In this document: in pieces, positions 15,752 to 17,627 of the stretch
Layout: each line of letters opens with the position of its first letter
Numbering within the stretch: position 1 is the stretch's first letter
Assembly: GCA_964649795.1 (NCBI GenBank)
Contig: CAZYQY010000012.1
Span: 1 to 17,627 of the forward strand
DNA length: 17,627 nucleotides
Direction of reading: 5' to 3'
Source of the DNA: JABMPX01 sp964649795
GTDB lineage: Bacteria; Patescibacteriota; Minisyncoccia; Portnoybacterales; UBA2143
Notes under the pieces: model-generated
Database searches by the model: none
What the model was told of the DNA's origin: nothing
What the model saw: only the letters and a program-made list of their open reading frames with translations
Made by a program: the position numbers and the translations under genes

Positions 15752-15824
15752 AAATTTTTCAAATTGTAGGTGTGGGCGTGCGCCCGAGCAAAGCGAGGGC
15801 AGGGATAAGCAATTTGAAAAATTT
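15752..15824. repeat. MITE-like inverted repeat with GC-rich centre between mreC and mreD
   Basis: Perfect 15-base arms AAATTTTTCAAATTG (15752-15766) and its complement (15810-15824) enclose 43 bases that are far richer in G+C than the surroundings. Inside are two smaller hairpins: GGGCG-TG-CGCCC (15774-15785) and an overlapping GCCC-GA-GC-AAA-GC-GA-GGGC (15782-15800), whose stem contains tandem G-A mismatches. The element fills most of the mreC-mreD spacer. No T tract follows, so an ordinary terminator is not supported. Confidence 0.72.
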
Positions 15825-15847
15825 CGTTTTCGGAACATCATTTAATT

Positions 15848-16651
15848 TCAAGGACTGTCCTTAATTATCACAAAAACTTTTTCCAGTTTGTTGAAATCTG
15901 CAGCTGTTTTAATTTTAGCTTTTTGAGAAATCTGAACATCAGAAAAGGAAACTTCTTGAATTTGTCCAATAAGCAATCCTTTTGGAAACAATCCAGCTAA
16001 CCCTGAAGTAATAACTATTTCTCCTTCTTTTATTTTTTCTTTTTGCGGCAATAAATCAATAATTAAATTTAATCCTTGACCTCCTTTAACCAATCCAGCC
16101 ACTCTTGATTCCTGAATTAAGGCATTAATCCTGCTGTTGGAATCAGTAATCAATTGAACTCTGGCAAAAGAATCAGTTAATTCAATTATCTGGCCAATCA
16201 AAATATTGCCTGCAGTAATAACAGCTGCCTTTTTTTTAACTCCTTGTTTCTCTCCTTTATTAATCAAAATATATTTTCCTAGGCCTGATGAATCTTGTCC
16301 GACAATATCTGCTAATATAAGCTGTTTGTTTTCTGAATCTGGTAAACTCATTTGTTCACGAAGAAATTCATTCTCCCAATCTGTTTCTTTTAATTGGATA
16401 ATTTTACTTAAAAGTTCTTCGTTTTCCTGTTTCAGTTCAGAATTTTCAGTATTAAGCCTATTAATTGAATTAATAGAATTAAAAAAATTACTGGTTTTTA
16501 AAGAAGTTTGATAGATAATTTTTTCTATTGGAGCAAATAATTTAAAAAAAAGGTCTTGTGGAACCTTTAATAAACCTTTATAATTCAAAAAAAACAGAAC
16601 GCCTATTATTAATAAAGACAAAACCAAAGGATGCCTAAAAATCTTTTTCAT
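15848..16651 (-). CDS. mreC: Rod shape-determining protein MreC
   Basis: A 267-residue bitopic protein that scaffolds the elongasome in the periplasm or outer cell space and activates PBP2. A short basic tail (1-7) is followed by a membrane helix (about 8-23), a coiled coil (about 58-100, with LNTENSELKQENEELLSK), and the beta-rich MreC domain (about 110-265) with family patterns ILINKGEKQGVKKKAAVI (128-145) and GEIVITSGLAGLFPKGLLIG (210-229). It is the first gene of the operon. The promoter's -10 ends so that the predicted transcription start is the A of its ATG, and no Shine-Dalgarno sequence precedes it. mreB is not adjacent in this window. Confidence 0.95.
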   Translation of the reverse strand: MKKIFRHPLVLSLLIIGVLFFLNYKGLLKVPQDLFFKLFAPIEKIIYQTSLKTSNFFNSINSINRLNTENSELKQENEELLSKIIQLKETDWENEFLREQMSLPDSENKQLILADIVGQDSSGLGKYILINKGEKQGVKKKAAVITAGNILIGQIIELTDSFARVQLITDSNSRINALIQESRVAGLVKGGQGLNLIIDLLPQKEKIKEGEIVITSGLAGLFPKGLLIGQIQEVSFSDVQISQKAKIKTAADFNKLEKVFVIIKDSP

Positions 16652-16657
16652 AAATTT

Positions 16658-16686
16658 ATTTTAGCATAATTACAATTAAAAAACAA
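16658..16686 (-). promoter_or_regulatory. Promoter of the mreC-ftsQ operon, leaderless type
   Basis: On the minus strand TTGTTT (16681-16686), a 17-base spacer and the extended -10 TGCTAAAAT (16658-16666) are followed after six bases by the mreC ATG. The seventh base after the -10 is 16651, the first base of the start codon. The -35 lies in the T tract of the upstream terminator. Confidence 0.6.
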
Positions 16687-16721
16687 AAATCTGACTAACT
16701 TAAAGAAGCAGTCAGATTTTT
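16676..16721 (-). terminator. Terminator between the 61-residue gene and mreC
   Basis: AAAAATCTGACT (16685-16696) and AGTCAGATTTTT (16710-16721) form a 12-pair stem with a 13-base loop. On the minus strand the stem's T run continues as GTTTTTT. The stem is AT-rich but perfect. It lies 32 bases after the stop of the small membrane protein gene. Confidence 0.68.
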
Positions 16722-16753
16722 ATCTATATCTACTTGAAATCTATTTTTACAAT

Positions 16754-16939
16754 TTATTCCATTGGTTTTTCTTTTTCAGAAGAATTTTCTTCAGCATTAT
16801 CTGAAGATTCTGTTGGATTAGGAGCCTCTGGAGCTGAAACATCTTCTGGCATTGATTCTTTTTTCTTTGGCTTAAGAGCAAAGAATAAAATAACAATAGC
16901 AACTGCTGCAATTATTATCCATAACCATATATTTTCCAT
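16754..16939 (-). CDS. Small single-pass membrane protein with acidic tail
   Basis: A 61-residue protein with one membrane helix (about 4-21, IWLWIIIAAVAIVILFFAL), a basic stop-transfer segment KPKKK (23-27) and a long Pro/Glu/Ser-rich acidic tail (about 28-61). The basic segment suggests that the tail is cytoplasmic. I do not recognise a family; low-complexity small membrane proteins like this are frequent in reduced genomes. Support for it being real: ATG start, the ribosome-binding-like AGGCGG eight bases upstream, a plausible promoter, and a terminator after its stop. It forms its own short transcription unit between the wecG fragment and the mre operon. Confidence 0.65.
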   Translation of the reverse strand: MENIWLWIIIAAVAIVILFFALKPKKKESMPEDVSAPEAPNPTESSDNAEENSSEKEKPME

Positions 16940-17007
16940 AATTTTATCCGCCTAATAAAGTTTCCTCCGAAAACTTAATTAGCTACGGTCTCCTTCCTTT
17001 TATTATA
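16940..17007 (-). promoter_or_regulatory. Promoter and leader of the 61-residue gene
   Basis: A perfect TATAAT (17002-17007, minus strand) with only a weak -35 would start RNA near 16995. The resulting 55-base leader contains an eight-pair hairpin (AAGTTTTC-GGA-GGAAACTT, 16958-16976) just upstream of AGGCGG, the likely ribosome-binding site. This is the only gene in the window with a clear leader and Shine-Dalgarno-like sequence at an operon head. Confidence 0.4.
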
Positions 17008-17041
17008 ATACAACATTTTTTTATAAAATAAAATGATCAGC

Positions 17042-17050
17042 TGTGGATAA
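17042..17050 (-). promoter_or_regulatory. Perfect DnaA-box sequence, isolated
   Basis: TTATCCACA occurs once on the minus strand, between the wecG fragment stop and the promoter of the 61-residue gene. No second box was seen nearby, so an origin is not supported; regulatory binding or chance are the alternatives. Confidence 0.3.
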
Positions 17051-17054
17051 GTCT

Positions 17055-17315
17055 TTATCTGTTTAAAAAAACCAACAAAGGGAATTTGATTATTGCTCTG
17101 AAAACACGTTTAATGCGCCAGGGCTGGCAAAATAACCGCCAAAGCCATTCTAATCCAATAGAACGCATAAGCTTCGGGGCTCTTTTAATACGGCCAGTTA
17201 TAAAATCAAAAGCTCCGCCTACTCCAACAGCCAATTTAACTGAAGGCATATATTTTAGATTATTATAAATGAATTTTTCCTGATAAGGAGCGCCCAAGGA
17301 AACGAATAGAATAAG
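17055..17315 (-). pseudogene. C-terminal part of WecG/TagA/CpsF glycosyltransferase, left arm
   Basis: Encodes the last 86 residues of a WecG/TagA/CpsF-family N-acetylmannosaminyl- or glucosyltransferase: LILFVSLGAPYQEKFIYNN, then LAVGVGGAFDFITGRIKRAPKLM and GLEWLWRLFCQPWRIKR. The N-terminal half with the nucleotide-sugar and catalytic aspartate regions is absent. Upstream of LILFV the frame stays open through the palindromic element (adding SAEIVSFKARP and more) into the antisense of the right arm, where it meets a TAA, without an ATG. I therefore regard it as a 5'-truncated gene. The sequence is otherwise intact and conserved at its 3' end, so truncation is recent or is an assembly effect. 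Confidence 0.82.
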
Positions 17316-17381
17316 AGGCCGTGCCTTAAAAGATACAATCTCTGCAGAGGTTGTATCTTTTAAGGCACGGCCTCTTATTCT
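17308..17381. repeat. Palindromic element, copy 2 (pivot of inverted duplication)
   Basis: Arms of 31 bases (17308-17338 and 17351-17381) flank the palindrome CTCTGCAGAG (17340-17349), with one mismatched pair T17339/G17350. The 58-base core shared with copy 1 is 17316-17373, bounded by AGGCCGTGCC and GGCACGGCCT. The arms differ from copy 1 at a few positions, each compensated in the opposite arm. Flanking bases are AG and CT, so a TA duplication like that of copy 1 is not present. Confidence 0.92.
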
Positions 17382-17627
17382 TTTCGTCTCGTTGGGCGCT
17401 CCTTATCAGGAAAAGTTCATTTATAATAATCTAAAATATATGCCTTCAATTAAATTAGCTATTGGCATAGGAGGGTCTTTTGATTTTATAACTGGCCGCA
17501 TCAGAAGAGCTCCGAAGCTTATACGTTCTATTGGATTAGAATGGCTTTGGCGACTATTTTGCCAGCCTTGGCGCATTAAGCGCATATATAGCGCGGTAAT
17601 CAAATTCCCTTGGTTGGTTTTTTCAAA
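17374..17627 (+). CDS. C-terminal part of WecG/TagA/CpsF glycosyltransferase, right arm (partial)
   Basis: The mirror copy of the left fragment, read rightwards and cut by the window edge. It encodes LILFVSLGAPYQEKF, LAIGIGGSFDFITGRIRRAPKLI and GLEWLWRLFCQPWRIKR. Amino-acid changes against the left arm are mostly conservative (V/I, K/R, A/S), indicating that both copies evolved under selection as functional enzymes before the present arrangement. It also lacks its N-terminal half: the frame is open back through the palindrome without a start codon. The intact enzyme would transfer a sugar to an undecaprenyl-linked acceptor at the cytoplasmic membrane face. Confidence 0.8.

Larger units (their letters stand above)
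17062..17627. repeat. Large imperfect inverted duplication centred at 17344.5
   Basis: The 254 bases leftward of the palindromic element and the 254 bases rightward of it are inverted copies of the same wecG 3' segment. By eye they differ at roughly 30 positions (about 12 percent), with no indels. The match continues to the right edge of the window, so its full extent is unknown. Confidence 0.9.

Noticed and set aside
15752..15824. Ordinary rho-independent terminator after mreC
   Set aside because: The outer stem has a 43-base loop and no T tract follows; mreD and PBP2 downstream need cotranscription.
1..17627. Alternative genetic code with UGA read as glycine
   Set aside because: TGA terminates several intact genes at the expected family length (ftsQ, mreC, lamin-tail protein), and no gene needs UGA to be read through.

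Overview
The window is AT-rich, densely coded bacterial DNA that looks like a chromosome segment from a member of the Candidate Phyla Radiation (Patescibacteria), most likely a Parcubacteria-like lineage. This is inferred from the short DnaX, the membrane-anchored Clp-type ATPase with a small membrane partner, the AbiEii/DUF6922 pair, the secreted lamin-tail protein, and the order mreC-mreD-PBP2-greA-lysS-serS-ftsQ. TGA is used as a stop codon (for example at the ends of ftsQ and mreC), so the UGA-to-Gly code of Gracilibacteria does not apply.

Layout from left to right. (1) 1-5356, all minus strand: an operon-like run that starts at a predicted leaderless promoter near 5357 and reads DUF6922 antitoxin, AbiEii toxin, small membrane protein, membrane-tethered Clp ATPase, GtrA-family protein, dnaX, tRNA-Gln. 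Gaps are 0-8 bases or overlaps, and the dnaX stop codon lies inside the tRNA gene. (2) 5405-6179: a terminator, an unrecognised short gene and a decayed gene fragment. (3) 6154-7575 minus: a secreted lamin-tail-domain protein, divergently transcribed from (4) 7629-9437 plus: a GT39-like membrane glycosyltransferase. Their promoters overlap face to face. (5) 9428-16651 minus: a seven-gene cell-wall, division and translation operon, preceded by its own leaderless-type promoter and a terminator. (6) 16754-16939 minus: a small single-pass membrane protein. (7) 17055-17627: two diverged C-terminal halves of WecG/TagA/CpsF glycosyltransferases arranged head to head around a near-perfect palindrome.

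The most interesting observation is a palindromic element present twice (axes at about 8348.5 and 17344.5). The two copies share the outer sequence, the length (58 bases), a central 10-base palindrome with TGCA in the middle, and one mismatched pair at the same position. Where the arms differ between copies, both arms differ in a compensatory way. One copy is inserted in frame in the GT39-like gene, adding 20 codons between two membrane helices, which is reminiscent of Rickettsia palindromic elements. The other copy is the pivot of the inverted wecG structure. Other notable points are a 13-codon out-of-frame patch inside lysS caused by two compensating indels at homopolymers, a Clp ATPase whose first ATPase domain, substrate loop and ClpP-docking loop all look lost, and three gene starts placed exactly or nearly where the transcript itself should begin.
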